Assembly: GCF_003290125.1 (NCBI RefSeq)
Contig: NZ_QMKH01000002.1
Span: forward strand, 124,001 to 188,000
Direction of reading: 5' to 3'
Length of the DNA: 64,000 nt
Source of the DNA: Microvirga flavescens
Lineage (GTDB): Bacteria > Pseudomonadota > Alphaproteobacteria > Rhizobiales > Beijerinckiaceae
The position numbers and the translations under genes are program-made. The number at the start of each line of letters is the position of its first letter. The stretch's first letter is position 1. The notes under the pieces were generated by a model that searched no databases, was not told the origin of the DNA, and saw nothing but the letters and a program-made list of their open reading frames with translations. This document shows positions 18,811 through 30,161 of the stretch, piece after piece.

Positions 18811-21800
18811 CTACTCCGCCGCGATCATCGCATAGGATGCCGGATCGTAGTTGAGGATCGGCGAGAGCCAGCGCTCCACCTCAGCAACGCTCATGTTCTT
18901 GCGCCGCGCGTAATCCTCAACCTGGTCGCGCTCGACCTTCGCGACGCCGAAGTAGTAGGAATCCGGATGAGCGATGTAGAGACCTGACACGGACGAACCC
19001 GGCCACATGGCGTAGGACTCGGTGAGCGTCACATCGATCTTCTTCTGCGCATCGAGCAGACGGAAGAGCGTTCCCTTTTCCGTGTGATCAGGCTGCGCCG
19101 GATAGCCGGGCGCGGGGCGGATGCCGGGATATTCTTCCTTGATGAGCTGCTCGTTGGTGAGAGCCTCATCGGGTGCATAGCCCCAGAATTCCTTGCGCAC
19201 GCGCTCGTGCATCCGTTCCGCGAAAGCTTCCGCGATACGGTCGGCGAGCGCCTTCACGAGGATCGAGCGGTAATCGTCGTTGGCACGCTCGAACCTCTCC
19301 GCGATGCGCACCTCCTCGATGCCCGCGGTGACGACGAAACCGCCGACATAATCCGCGATGCCGCTATCAAGCGGCGCGACGAAATCCGACAGGCACATGT
19401 TGGGCCGCCCGTCGCGCTTTGAGAGCTGCTGACGCAGACCGTAGAACGTCGCAAGTTCCTCGGCCCGGCTCTCGCCCGTGAAGAGGCGGATATCGTCGCC
19501 GACGGCGTTGGCGGGCCAGAAGCCGATGACGGCCTTCGGATTAAACCAGCGCTCGTCCACGAGGCGCTTGAGCATCTCCTGCGCATCCTCATAAAGCTGG
19601 CGCGCGGCCTCGCCCTGCTTCTCGTCCTCGAGGATGTTCGGGAAGCGTCCCTTCAATTCCCATGTCTGGAAGAACGGCGTCCAGTCGATATAGGGGATCA
19701 ACTCGCCCACATCGTAGCTACGGAACACCCGCGCGCCGGTGAAGCTCGGCTTCGCTGAGCGATAGGACGGCCAGTCAACCTTCATGGCGTTGGCGCGCGC
19801 CTTTTCCAGCGGCAGACGCTGCTTGTCGGCCTCCGAACGCGCATGCGCCTCCGCGACCTTGCCGTATTCAGCGCGCAGCGTCTCCACATAGCCGGCCTTC
19901 GCTTCCGGTGAGAGAAGCGAGGACACGACGCCGACTGCGCGGCTTGCATCCGTCACATAGACCGACTGGCCCTTGTTGTAGTTCGGGTGAATTTTCACCG
20001 CCGTGTGAACGCGGCTCGTGGTCGCGCCGCCGATCAGGAGCGGGATGTCGAAACCCTCGCGCTCCATCTCGCTCGCCACATGCACCATCTCATCGAGCGA
20101 GGGCGTAATGAGGCCGGAGAGGCCGATGATATCCACCTTCTCCTTGCGCGCCGTCTCCAGAATCTTCTGGGCAGACACCATCACGCCGAGGTCGATGACC
20201 TCGTAATTGTTGCACGCGAGAACGACGCCGACGATGTTCTTGCCGATGTCGTGCACATCGCCCTTGACGGTCGCCATCAGCACCTTGCCCGCGGCAGAGC
20301 GCGCGGATTCGCCGGAGGCTTCCTTCTCCTCTTCCATGAACGGCATGAGGTAGGCCACGGCCTGCTTCATCACGCGGGCGGATTTCACCACCTGCGGCAG
20401 GAACATCTTGCCCGCGCCAAACAGATCGCCGACGACATTCATGCCCGCCATCAGCGGGCCCTCGATCACATGCAGCGGACGCTCGGCGGCAAGGCGCGCC
20501 TCTTCCGTGTCCGGATCGATGAATTCGGTTATACCGTTGACGAGCGCATGTTCGAGGCGCTTCGCGACAGGCCAGGAGCGCCATTCGAGATCGACGACCT
20601 TCACCGCGCCAGAACCATCCCCCTTGAAACGCGGCGCAGCTTCCAGAAGCCGCTCGGTCGCATCGTCGCGCCGGTTGAGAACAACGTCCTCGCAGAGCTC
20701 GCGCAGCTCCGGATCGATCTGCTCATAGACCGCGAGCTGACCCGCGTTCACGATGCCCATGTCCATGCCGACCTTGATGGCATGATACAGGAACACGGAG
20801 TGCATGGCCTCGCGCACGGGCTCGTTGCCGCGGAAGGAGAACGAAAGGTTCGACACGCCGCCCGAAATATGCGCGTGCGGCAGCGTCTCGCGGATGATGC
20901 GGGTCGCCTCGATGAAGGCGACGCCGTAGCCATTGTGTTCCTCGATGCCGGTGGCAACGGCGAACACGTTCGGATCGAAGATGATGTCTTCCGGCGGGAA
21001 GCCCATTTCTTCCGTCAGGATCTTGTAAGCGCGGGTACAGATTTCGACCTTGCGCTCCAGCGTGTCGGCCTGCCCCTTTTCATCGAACGCCATGACGACG
21101 ACCGCCGCACCGTAGGAGCGGCAGATCTTCGCGTGTTCGATGAAGGATTCGATACCTTCCTTCATCGAGATCGAGTTTACGATGGCCTTGCCCTGAATGC
21201 ACTTCAGGCCAGCCTCGATGACGTGGAACTTGGAGGAATCCACCATCACCGGCACGCGCGCGATATCCGGCTCGGCAGCGACGAGATTGAGGAATTCCAC
21301 CATTGCCTTCTCGGAATCGAGAAGGCCCTCGTCCATGTTCACGTCGATGACCTGCGCCCCGGCGGCCACCTGCTCGCGCGCGACATCGAGCGCCGCCGCA
21401 TAATCGCCGTTGGTGATGAGCTTGCGGAACTTCGCTGAGCCCGTGACGTTCGTGCGCTCGCCCACGTTCACGAAGGGAATTTCGGAGGTCAGAACGAAGG
21501 GCTCGAGGCCCGACAGGCGCATGAGCGGCTTGAGGGTCGGCAGCGTACGCGGCGTCTTGCCCGCGACAGCCTGCGCAATGGCGCGGATGTGATCAGGCGT
21601 CGTTCCGCAACAGCCGCCGACGACATTGACGAGACCGGAATCCGCAAATTCCGCGATCATCTTCGCGGTGGCTTCCGGGCTCTCGTCATAAAGGCCGAAC
21701 TCGTTGGGCAGGCCCGCATTCGGATAGGCGCAGACGAAGGTCTCGGCGACTTTTCCGATCTCCTGGATGTGCGCGCGCATCTCGCGCGCACCGAGCGCGC

Positions 21801-22566
21801 AGTTGAGGCCGATGGAGAACGGCTCCGCATGGCGCACCGAATGCCAGAAGGCCGTCGGTGTCTGGCCGGAGAGCGTGCGGCCGGAGAGATCCGTGATCGT
21901 TCCCGAGATCATGATCGGGAGCTTCACGCCCTTCTCTTCAAACACCAGCTGCGTCGCGACGATGGCGGCCTTGGCGTTGAGCGTGTCGAAAATCGTTTCG
22001 ATGAGGATGATGTCCGCGCCGCCATCGACGAGGCCCCTCACCTGCTCGGCATAAGCATCGCGAACCTGATCGAAGGTCACGGCGCGGTAGCCCGGATTGT
22101 TCACATCCGGCGAAATCGAGAGCGTGCGGTTCGTCGGGCCGACGGCGCCCGCCACAAAACGGCGGCGCCCGTCTTCCTTCTCGGCGATCACCGCCGCTTC
22201 GCGGGCGATACGCGAGCCTTCGAAATTCAGTTCGTAGACGATCTCCTCCATGCCGTAATCGGCTTGCGCAATGGAGGTGCCGGAGAAAGTGTTCGTCTCC
22301 ACGATGTCCGCGCCCGCGCGGAAGTAGTCGAGATGCACGTTGCGCACGGCATCGGGCTGGGTGAGGATCAACAGGTCGTTGTTGCCCTTGACGTCCTGTC
22401 CCCAGTCCTTGAAACGCTCGCCACGAAAGTCGGCTTCCGAAAAGCGCGAGCGCTGCAACTCCGTTCCCATCGCGCCGTCGAGCACGAGGATGCGCTTGGA
22501 CGCGGCTTCGCGAAGCGCCTTCAGGACTTCGGCGCCATCGGCGGGACGGGGTGTGAGATCAGCCAT
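18811..22566 (-). CDS. metH: Cobalamin-dependent methionine synthase
   Basis: Transfers a methyl group from methyltetrahydrofolate through cobalamin to homocysteine. The ATG at 22566 gives 1251 residues, the normal full length; the open frame continues to 22806 but that part reads metF out of frame. Domains in order: homocysteine-binding barrel with the Zn cysteines ([11 protein letters not shown] at about 320), pterin-binding domain (from about 365), B12 domain with [11 protein letters not shown], and the C-terminal reactivation domain with [12 protein letters not shown]. The three genes regulator-metF-metH are contiguous, metH being 32 bp after metF. No cobalamin riboswitch is seen in that short gap. 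Confidence 0.97.
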   Translation of the reverse strand: MADLTPRPADGAEVLKALREAASKRILVLDGAMGTELQRSRFSEADFRGERFKDWGQDVKGNNDLLILTQPDAVRNVHLDYFRAGADIVETNTFSGTSIAQADYGMEEIVYELNFEGSRIAREAAVIAEKEDGRRRFVAGAVGPTNRTLSISPDVNNPGYRAVTFDQVRDAYAEQVRGLVDGGADIILIETIFDTLNAKAAIVATQLVFEEKGVKLPIMISGTITDLSGRTLSGQTPTAFWHSVRHAEPFSIGLNCALGAREMRAHIQEIGKVAETFVCAYPNAGLPNEFGLYDESPEATAKMIAEFADSGLVNVVGGCCGTTPDHIRAIAQAVAGKTPRTLPTLKPLMRLSGLEPFVLTSEIPFVNVGERTNVTGSAKFRKLITNGDYAAALDVAREQVAAGAQVIDVNMDEGLLDSEKAMVEFLNLVAAEPDIARVPVMVDSSKFHVIEAGLKCIQGKAIVNSISMKEGIESFIEHAKICRSYGAAVVVMAFDEKGQADTLERKVEICTRAYKILTEEMGFPPEDIIFDPNVFAVATGIEEHNGYGVAFIEATRIIRETLPHAHISGGVSNLSFSFRGNEPVREAMHSVFLYHAIKVGMDMGIVNAGQLAVYEQIDPELRELCEDVVLNRRDDATERLLEAAPRFKGDGSGAVKVVDLEWRSWPVAKRLEHALVNGITEFIDPDTEEARLAAERPLHVIEGPLMAGMNVVGDLFGAGKMFLPQVVKSARVMKQAVAYLMPFMEEEKEASGESARSAAGKVLMATVKGDVHDIGKNIVGVVLACNNYEVIDLGVMVSAQKILETARKEKVDIIGLSGLITPSLDEMVHVASEMEREGFDIPLLIGGATTSRVHTAVKIHPNYNKGQSVYVTDASRAVGVVSSLLSPEAKAGYVETLRAEYGKVAEAHARSEADKQRLPLEKARANAMKVDWPSYRSAKPSFTGARVFRSYDVGELIPYIDWTPFFQTWELKGRFPNILEDEKQGEAARQLYEDAQEMLKRLVDERWFNPKAVIGFWPANAVGDDIRLFTGESRAEELATFYGLRQQLSKRDGRPNMCLSDFVAPLDSGIADYVGGFVVTAGIEEVRIAERFERANDDYRSILVKALADRIAEAFAERMHERVRKEFWGYAPDEALTNEQLIKEEYPGIRPAPGYPAQPDHTEKGTLFRLLDAQKKIDVTLTESYAMWPGSSVSGLYIAHPDSYYFGVAKVERDQVEDYARRKNMSVAEVERWLSPILNYDPASYAMIAAE

Positions 22567-22598
22567 CGTTTTTTCTTTCGGCGCGTTTGTGTGCAGTC

Positions 22599-23501
22599 TC
22601 AGGCCGCCACCTTGTCGCCCTGCTCGCGCAGGCCGAGAAGATGGCAGATCGCATAAACCAGGTCGGCCCGGTTCATGGTGTAGAAGTGAAATTCGTTGAC
22701 GCCGCGATCCACGAGATCGAGTACCTGCTCGGCGGCAACGGCAGCCGCGACGAGCTTTCGCGTCTCGACATCGTTGTCGAGCCCCTCGAAGCGAGCGGCG
22801 AGCCATGCGGGAACGCTCGCGCCCGTCTTCGCGGCGAAATTCGCGGTCTGCTTGAAGTTCTGAACGGGAACGATGCCGGGAATGATCGGAATGTTGATCC
22901 CGCGCGCGCGGACACGGTCGAGATAACGGAAGTAGAGATCGTTATCGAAAAAGAACTGGGTGATGGCACGGTCGGCGCCCGCATCCACCTTCATCTTCAA
23001 CGCGTCGATATCGGCATCGAGAGAAGCGGCCTCAGGATGCTTCTCCGGATAGGCGGAAACGGACACCTCGAAATCGCCAATGGCCTTGATGCCGGCAACG
23101 AGATCGCTCGTCTGCTCGTAACCGCCCGGATGCGGAGAATAAGCCGTGCCGATGCCGCCGACGGGATCGCCGCGCAAAGCCACGATGTGGCGAACACCCG
23201 CGTCCCAATAGGAGCGCACGACACCATTCACCTCATCGCGCGTTGCCGCGACACAGGTGAGATGCGCGGCGGGCTTCAACTGCGTCTCCTTCACGATGCG
23301 CGAGACGGTCGCGTGCGTGCGCTCGCGGGTCGAGCCGCCGGCACCGTAGGTGACGGAAACGAAATGAGGGCTGAGCGGAGCGAGCCGCTCCACCGAAGCC
23401 CAGAGAGTCGTTTCCATTTCCGGCGTCTTCGGCGGGAAGAACTCGAAGGAAACCTTGATCGGAGTGCCTTGACGGCTGGCGCGAAGGTTCAAGGGCGACA
23501 T
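22599..23501 (-). CDS. metF: Methylenetetrahydrofolate reductase
   Basis: Reduces 5,10-methylene-THF to 5-methyl-THF, the methyl donor for MetH. The ATG at 23501 gives 300 residues and shares one base with the stop of the upstream regulator (TGATG). The FAD-barrel shows [13 protein letters not shown] near the N-terminus, [20 protein letters not shown] and the ITQFFFDND segment. The conserved Glu in SFEFFPPK is present. Confidence 0.96.
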   Translation of the reverse strand: MSPLNLRASRQGTPIKVSFEFFPPKTPEMETTLWASVERLAPLSPHFVSVTYGAGGSTRERTHATVSRIVKETQLKPAAHLTCVAATRDEVNGVVRSYWDAGVRHIVALRGDPVGGIGTAYSPHPGGYEQTSDLVAGIKAIGDFEVSVSAYPEKHPEAASLDADIDALKMKVDAGADRAITQFFFDNDLYFRYLDRVRARGINIPIIPGIVPVQNFKQTANFAAKTGASVPAWLAARFEGLDNDVETRKLVAAAVAAEQVLDLVDRGVNEFHFYTMNRADLVYAICHLLGLREQGDKVAA

Positions 23502-24514
23502 CAGGCAACCTCTTTGTTGGTTTCGGCCAGGGGCCAATCGGAAACGATACGTCTGTCCTGCCCAATCCAAAGAGAGACAGTGAGTTGATCTTCGCCCTTC
23601 TTCGGCGGGGCGATGTTCTTGGTCAGAGCACAATCGAGGCCGGCTTCTTCCAGCCAGGCGGTCATCTGCTCCGGCGCGAAGCCGAGACGGCGATGGGCCT
23701 GCGCCTCACGCAGAAACTCGAGGTTATGCGGTGCGAAATCGACGATGAGGATGCGCCCGCCGGGAGCGAGCAGGCGCGCCGCCTCGCGAAGGGCGCGCGC
23801 GGGATCGTCGAGATAGTGCAGAACCTGATGAACGACGACGAGGTCGAACGTGTCGCGCGGGAAAGGCGGCGCATAGATATCGCCCTGCCGCAATTCGATA
23901 CGCGTGAGCCCCGCCTTCTCCAGATTGGCGCGAGCGACGGAGAGCATCGCATGGCTGGCATCCAGCCCGACGACACGCGAGGCGCGCGGCGCGAGGAGCT
24001 GCAACATGCGCCCCGTGCCCGTGCCGAGATCGAGCAGGTTGCGGACCGGCTTTTGCCCCAACGCGTCCACCACGGCAGCTTCCACCACGGCTTCTGGCGC
24101 ATGAAGGGTACGCAGGCGGTCCCATTCCGGCGCGAGGCGGGAGAAGAAGGCGAGAGCCGCCTGGGCCCGCTGGCCGCGAACGGCGGCAAGACGAGTCTGG
24201 TCGTCGAGCAGTTGCGGGTCAGAGCGATCCAGCCCCTCCAGCATCGGCCGCAGGATCCGCATCGCCGCGCTGCGGTCAGTCAGGCGGAAGAAGGCCCACG
24301 CTCCCTCGCGATGTCGCTCCACGAGGCCCGCCTCGACCAAAAGCTTGAGATGCCGGGAAATGCGCGGCTGGGATTGCCCTAAAATGTCCGTGAGATCGGA
24401 GACCGACAGCTCCCCCTCGATGAGCAGGGCAAGGATGCGCAGACGCGTTTCCTCAGCGGCAGCCCGCAGGATGCTCAGGGTCAAGTCAAGGGATGGGGCA
24501 GCTTTCTCGGCCAT
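23501..24514 (-). CDS. ArsR-family regulator fused to an AdoMet methyltransferase domain
   Basis: A 337-residue two-domain protein. Residues about 1-90 form an ArsR winged helix (ILRAAAEETRLRILALLIEG, QPRISRHLKLLVEAGLVERH). Residues about 140-300 form a class I methyltransferase with LDLGTGTGRMLQL and LLAPGGRILIVDFAPH. Proteins of this design precede metF/metH in alphaproteobacteria, and SahR-type ArsR regulators respond to S-adenosylhomocysteine; control of the methionine cycle is therefore inferred. The ATG at 24514 is chosen because translation upstream reads through AT-rich promoter DNA. An inverted repeat at 24539-24554 is its likely operator. Confidence 0.88.
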   Translation of the reverse strand: MAEKAAPSLDLTLSILRAAAEETRLRILALLIEGELSVSDLTDILGQSQPRISRHLKLLVEAGLVERHREGAWAFFRLTDRSAAMRILRPMLEGLDRSDPQLLDDQTRLAAVRGQRAQAALAFFSRLAPEWDRLRTLHAPEAVVEAAVVDALGQKPVRNLLDLGTGTGRMLQLLAPRASRVVGLDASHAMLSVARANLEKAGLTRIELRQGDIYAPPFPRDTFDLVVVHQVLHYLDDPARALREAARLLAPGGRILIVDFAPHNLEFLREAQAHRRLGFAPEQMTAWLEEAGLDCALTKNIAPPKKGEDQLTVSLWIGQDRRIVSDWPLAETNKEVA

Positions 24515-24538
24515 CGCAAAGCATGATCTCACATATAA

Positions 24539-24554
24539 AGATATATTTATATCT
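24539..24554. promoter_or_regulatory. AT-rich inverted-repeat operator of the methionine-cycle operon
   Basis: Plus-strand AGATATATTTATATCT: 7-bp arms AGATATA and TATATCT around TT, starting 25 bases before the ATG of the ArsR-methyltransferase gene. It sits in an unusually AT-rich island (24528-24560) in GC-rich DNA, as expected for an ArsR operator overlapping a promoter. Confidence 0.65.
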
Positions 24555-24642
24555 ATTTTGACGTGAGGGCAAGCGCGGCCGCTCGGGTAATTTCCAGGGA
24601 ACTCTTGCGCGGCGGACAGGATCCCCAAGCCGAGCCTTGTCG

Positions 24643-26088
24643 TCAGGCTGAGAAATACTCGTCCCACATGAGATTTCGGAACAGCAGCCCGGGATCGTAG
24701 TGGCGTTTCCGGTCGATGAATTGGCCCTGACGGGGATAGGCTGCCTCTACTTGATCGCGCCGGGCATGCAGCCGGTAGGGAAGATAAAAACTTCCACCAA
24801 GTCCGATCGCGAGGTCGATCAAGGCCTCGGTCATATGCATCATGTCCGCTTCCGCTTCGGGAAATATTTCCTGAGAAAAGGACATGACGGCGGCAATGCG
24901 TGCCGCCGGAGCGAAGGCCAGCGTGCTGGTTTCATCCTTTCCGACATAACGGAGGGTTACGTTCATGAACTCCTGTCGCGAGCGCAGAATGATGCCCCGG
25001 CAGCCCTCCACGAACGCAGCAAAGGCGTGAGGAGGCACGAAGTACTCGTGAAGAATGTCAGTGCGTCGAGAATCTGAACTCCTCAAGTTGGAAACAGGTT
25101 CGTTCATCAGGGAGTTTCGTGTCACCGAACCTGAGGAGATCGTCGGTCCCACGACGGTTTCGGCGAACCACCGGAATTTCTTGAACCGTTCGCTCCCCGT
25201 CTGCGCGCGGTAGATATCGCGCGATATAGCGGACATGGTACCGCCCGATTGCGCAGGTGGTAGGCTGCCGTCGGGTTGCTGCGGGCGATAAGTCACGAGA
25301 AGCGCCTGCTGTAGAAACTCTTCTTTCGCAACGGACAATCGGCCATAGGCCATCGACACTTCACCGCTCTGTGCGGCCTCAATGAAGTGCTGCGCGAAAT
25401 CCGCAATCGACAGTTCTTTGAAAGTCGGCTTGAGAAGCCGATTGGCGACCATCTCGACATCAAGATCCAGGATGACGCCAAACAGGCCGTAACCGCCCAT
25501 GACGAGACCGAAAAGATCGCTGTTTTCGCTGCGGGAACAGGTCAGGATGGTTCCGCCGGAAAGCATTATGCGAAAAGAGCGTACGGTGGAGCCGAACGGG
25601 CCGTAAGGCACCGGCCAACCGTGCGCGTTGACCGAGAACGTGCTCGCCACGCCAAAATCGTTGTTGGACTGCATAACCGCGGGAGAGAACCCGAGCGGAT
25701 CGAGAGCGGCGATCACATCCTTCCAGCGCGCACCCGCGTGAACCCGATAAATACCCTCGGCAGGCTCGGGCCGGCAGACAGGCGTAGCAAGCGTGACCGC
25801 CGTCCCGTTGCGGGGGATGCTTTGTCCTCCCATAGAGTGCCGTTCGCCTGCAACGCAGAAAGGCCGCTTGGCGGCAGCGGCCTCCTTCAACTCTCGGCGC
25901 AAGCGAGAAATGAAATCTGCTTGCGTATCCTCGGTAACGGTCCAATGCCGGAATACCGGTGTGGGATTCAGGCGGCTGGCGTCGTTCAGGATCTGGCGAG
26001 GCTGCGCGCGAGCCGCATTTGGAAGCGCCAGCGCAACCGCCGTGGCGGCTGCGCCTTTGAGACAGGTCCGGCGAGAAGTGCTTGGCAT
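24643..26088 (-). CDS. Tat-exported FAD-binding oxidase
   Basis: A 481-residue predicted periplasmic flavoprotein. It begins with a twin-arginine signal (SRRTCLKGAAATAVALALP, cleavage near ARAQP). The body fits the FAD_binding_4/VAO-type PCMH fold: GERHSMGGQSIPRNG (about 80-95), NDFGVASTFSVNAHG (about 160-175), MGGYGLFGVILDLDVE (about 210-225). The C-terminal DRKRHYDPGLLFRN resembles the ending of aldonolactone and D-arabinono-lactone type oxidases. Substrate unknown. It follows the AMP nucleosidase gene by 30 bp on the same strand and may be co-transcribed. Confidence 0.8.
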   Translation of the reverse strand: MPSTSRRTCLKGAAATAVALALPNAARAQPRQILNDASRLNPTPVFRHWTVTEDTQADFISRLRRELKEAAAAKRPFCVAGERHSMGGQSIPRNGTAVTLATPVCRPEPAEGIYRVHAGARWKDVIAALDPLGFSPAVMQSNNDFGVASTFSVNAHGWPVPYGPFGSTVRSFRIMLSGGTILTCSRSENSDLFGLVMGGYGLFGVILDLDVEMVANRLLKPTFKELSIADFAQHFIEAAQSGEVSMAYGRLSVAKEEFLQQALLVTYRPQQPDGSLPPAQSGGTMSAISRDIYRAQTGSERFKKFRWFAETVVGPTISSGSVTRNSLMNEPVSNLRSSDSRRTDILHEYFVPPHAFAAFVEGCRGIILRSRQEFMNVTLRYVGKDETSTLAFAPAARIAAVMSFSQEIFPEAEADMMHMTEALIDLAIGLGGSFYLPYRLHARRDQVEAAYPRQGQFIDRKRHYDPGLLFRNLMWDEYFSA

Positions 26089-26118
26089 GGCTTAGGCTCG
26101 TCGTCGGAATGGCACGGC

Positions 26119-27603
26119 CTACCGGAACGGCGGCTCGTCGAAGCTTCGCAGCTTGCGCGAATGGAGGGACGAGCGTTGATCGCGCATGATGTCGATGGCG
26201 CCGATGCCGATCATCAGGTGCTCGCTCACCGCGCGCTCGTAGAAGGCATTGGCGGCTCCGGGCAGCTTGATCTCACCATGTAGCGGCTTGTCGGACACGC
26301 AGAGCAGTGTGCCGTAAGGAACGCGCAGGCGATAGCCCTGGGCGGCGATGGTACCGCTTTCCATATCCACCGCGATGGCGCGCGACAGGTTGATCTGACG
26401 CCGCTCCTGGCTCCAGCGCAGTTCCCAATTCCGGTCGTCGTAAGTCACCACCGTGCCGGTGCGCAGGCGGCGCTTCAGCGCCTCGCCCCGCTCGCCCGTG
26501 ACCTGGGCAGCCGCTTCCTGCATCGCCACCTGTACTTCGGCGAGGGCCGGGATCGGAATTTCCGGCGGCACCATGTCGTCGAGAATACGGTCGCGGCGCA
26601 GATAGCCGTGGGCGAGCACGTAATCGCCGATGGTCTGCGACTGACGCAAGCCCCCGCAATGGCCGACCATGAGCCAGCAATGCGGCCGCGTGACCGCCAG
26701 ATGGTCCGTGATGTTCTTCGCGTTCGAAGGCCCGACGCCGATATTGACCAGCGTCACCCCCTGCCCATCCTTCCGGACGAGATGGTAGGCCGGCATCTGG
26801 AACCGGTGCCAGGGCGAAGAGCCGATCAACTCGGCCACGGCCGCCTCATCGAGCCCGCGCTCGATGGCGATGCCGCCGGGAAGCACGAGCCTCTGAAAGG
26901 GGCTGTCATCCTTGCCCAGAACGCCGACCGCCCAGCGGATGAATTGGTCCACGTAGCGGTGATAGTTGGTGAGCAGGATCCACGGCTGGATCGAGCGCCA
27001 GTCGGTGCCGGTGTAATGCACGAGGCGTCGCAGCGAGTAATCGACCCGCGCCGCGTCGAACAGCGACAGGGGGCGTGGCTCCCCGTCCCGGAAGATCCAG
27101 GTACCGTCGGCTATCTCGTCCCCGACCTTCGCCAGAAGCGGCGTCGGGAAATGCTGGGCAAGCTCGGCAGCGGAATGCGCGCCGCGCCCCAGCTCGTCCC
27201 CGCGCTCGAAAACATAAGGATAGGGAATTTCCTGATCGCTGACGCCAACCTCCAAGGCCGCGTCATAATCACGGGTCAGGTAGTTGAGCTGCTCCAGCAG
27301 GTAGCCCTTGAAGAAAGCGGGCTGGGTGACCGTCGTCGCATAGACGCCGGGGCCCTGGAACTTGGCGAAGGCGCGTTGCTTGACCGGCGGCACCGCCGTG
27401 GAGCGATGAAGGACTCTCAACTCCGGATAGCGGAACCGGGCGCGTTCGGAAGGGGTGGGGGCGACGCCTGTGGCGAAAAAGGTCTCTAGGGAATGGCGCT
27501 GCGCTTCGATGGCAGCGTCGTAGAGAGCAATGAGCCGTTCAACGGCTTCTTCAGGGGTCGATACGGTCTGGAAGTTCGAAATTCTGTCAGCGGACACGTT
27601 CAT
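26119..27603 (-). CDS. amn: AMP nucleosidase
   Basis: Hydrolyses AMP to adenine and ribose 5-phosphate in the cytoplasm. The ATG at 27603, preceded by CCAAGAG, gives 494 residues, the usual length. The N-terminal domain begins with a helical segment (TPEEAVERLIALYDAAIEAQ). The C-terminal half is a nucleoside phosphorylase fold with VGHCGGLRQSQTIGDYVLAHG and AVDMESGTIAAQGYR. The frame is open upstream without a stop into a short-chain dehydrogenase, so a longer fused product starting at 28287 (722 residues) cannot be excluded. Confidence 0.93.
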   Translation of the reverse strand: MNVSADRISNFQTVSTPEEAVERLIALYDAAIEAQRHSLETFFATGVAPTPSERARFRYPELRVLHRSTAVPPVKQRAFAKFQGPGVYATTVTQPAFFKGYLLEQLNYLTRDYDAALEVGVSDQEIPYPYVFERGDELGRGAHSAAELAQHFPTPLLAKVGDEIADGTWIFRDGEPRPLSLFDAARVDYSLRRLVHYTGTDWRSIQPWILLTNYHRYVDQFIRWAVGVLGKDDSPFQRLVLPGGIAIERGLDEAAVAELIGSSPWHRFQMPAYHLVRKDGQGVTLVNIGVGPSNAKNITDHLAVTRPHCWLMVGHCGGLRQSQTIGDYVLAHGYLRRDRILDDMVPPEIPIPALAEVQVAMQEAAAQVTGERGEALKRRLRTGTVVTYDDRNWELRWSQERRQINLSRAIAVDMESGTIAAQGYRLRVPYGTLLCVSDKPLHGEIKLPGAANAFYERAVSEHLMIGIGAIDIMRDQRSSLHSRKLRSFDEPPFR

Positions 27604-28287
27604 CTCTTGGCACTTGTTCAGTGCCTCAAGGGTCATACACGTTTTGTTGCAACAATCCAACTCCCCGATCACGGCCACGATCCCGCCCGCGCTTTCCTGA
27701 ACGGAAATATCCGCGCCTACCCCTCCCATATCCGTACGCACCCAGCCGGGATGCATGACGGTGACGGGGATGCCCTCCCCTTCGAGATCGGTTGCCAGCC
27801 CCTGCATGACCTTGTTCACAGCCGCCTTCGAAGCGCGGTAAGCGATGCGGTCGGATTTGGCGTAAGCGAGCGAGCCCATGCGACTGGAGATCGTGACGAT
27901 CTTCGCGTCCTTCGAGCGCCTCAAGAGCGGCAGGAAGGCTTGCGCGACCCGCAAGGGTGCAAGCGTGTTGACTTGAAGTGTCTCGAGAAAACCCTCGAAG
28001 TCCATGTCGAGGGTCGATTGGCGGTCCGGCCCGATGACGCCTGCATTGTTGATGAGAACGTCGATGGGTTCGTCCACCGATGCGGCCGCCGCCGCGACGG
28101 ATGCCCCGTCGCGAACATCCACGGTCAAAACCCGGAAGCGGCCTGCCTTCTCGGCATTCTCGAACTCCGCTGGCAGGCTTCTGCGATCTCGCACGGTGCC
28201 GATCACCTTGTCACCACGGGCAAGCAGGACGCGGGCCAGTTCCAGACCGATGCCGCGTCCGATACCCGTGATGAGAAAGGTGTTCAT
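27604..28287 (-). CDS. Short-chain dehydrogenase, open in frame into amn (no own stop)
   Basis: About 228 codons before the amn start encode an SDR oxidoreductase: NAD(P)-binding ITGIGRGIG near the N-terminus, INNAGVIG at about 90, the catalytic Ser region TISSRMGSLAYA and YRASKAAVNK. SDR similarity runs to about DISVQESAGGIVAVIGEL. The last 17 residues (Cys/Asn/Lys-rich) do not look like an SDR end and coincide with a 12-bp palindrome TTGTTGCAACAA at 27642-27653. The original C-terminus seems replaced by amn upstream DNA. It may be a real fusion, a damaged gene, or a gene whose stop was lost. Confidence 0.6.
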
Positions 28288-28304
28288 GCCAGCCTCTAGA
28301 TGAA

Positions 28305-28343
28305 TTGCCGCATGACCCGGCGAATAACCGGTGAGATCATGCT

Positions 28344-28348
<5 letters not shown>
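28305..28348. repeat. Dispersed palindromic element, copy 3 (module A)
   Basis: GCATGACC (28310-28317) and GATCATGC (28335-28342) form the outer arms with one mismatch around GGCGAATAACCGG. It fills the gap between the ettA stop and the SDR start and is shorter than the other copies. Confidence 0.7.
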
Positions 28349-30002
<1,654 letters not shown>

Positions 30003-30096
30003 AGTCCTGCTAAATGGCGAAAGAAGTTGCGCGTCAGTTAGCAGGGGCGGCCCGGACCGGCAAGGCGGTCAGGCAAAAGGTCTGGGGCTGTAGGCC

Positions 30097-30151
30097 TGTC
30101 ATTCCGGGGCGAACCCGGAATCCAGAGCTGCCGCGCGGCCCTGGAATGACA
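30097..30151. repeat. GC-rich palindromic intergenic element
   Basis: Outer arms TGTCATTCC (30097-30105) and GGAATGACA (30143-30151) are perfect inverted repeats. The interior carries GGGGCGAACCCGG and GCTGCCGCGCGGC, themselves palindromic. It resembles the TCATTCCGGG-type elements common between alphaproteobacterial genes. It lies 10 bp beyond the stop of the peptide-transport operon and upstream of ettA, and could act as a transcript end. Confidence 0.7.
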
Positions 30152-30161
30152 TAGGGCGGCC

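Noticed and set aside
19987..21438. Long plus-strand open frame opposite metH
   Set aside because: Fully antisense to an intact metH; low-complexity His/Arg/Asp-rich product, no ribosome-binding site.
22567..22806. 80-residue N-terminal extension of metH
   Set aside because: Arg/Cys-rich translation of metF out of frame; MetH similarity begins just after the ATG at 22566.
24515..24642. SAM riboswitch before the methionine operon
   Set aside because: No multi-helix structure recognised; the AT-rich palindrome and the ArsR regulator explain control better.
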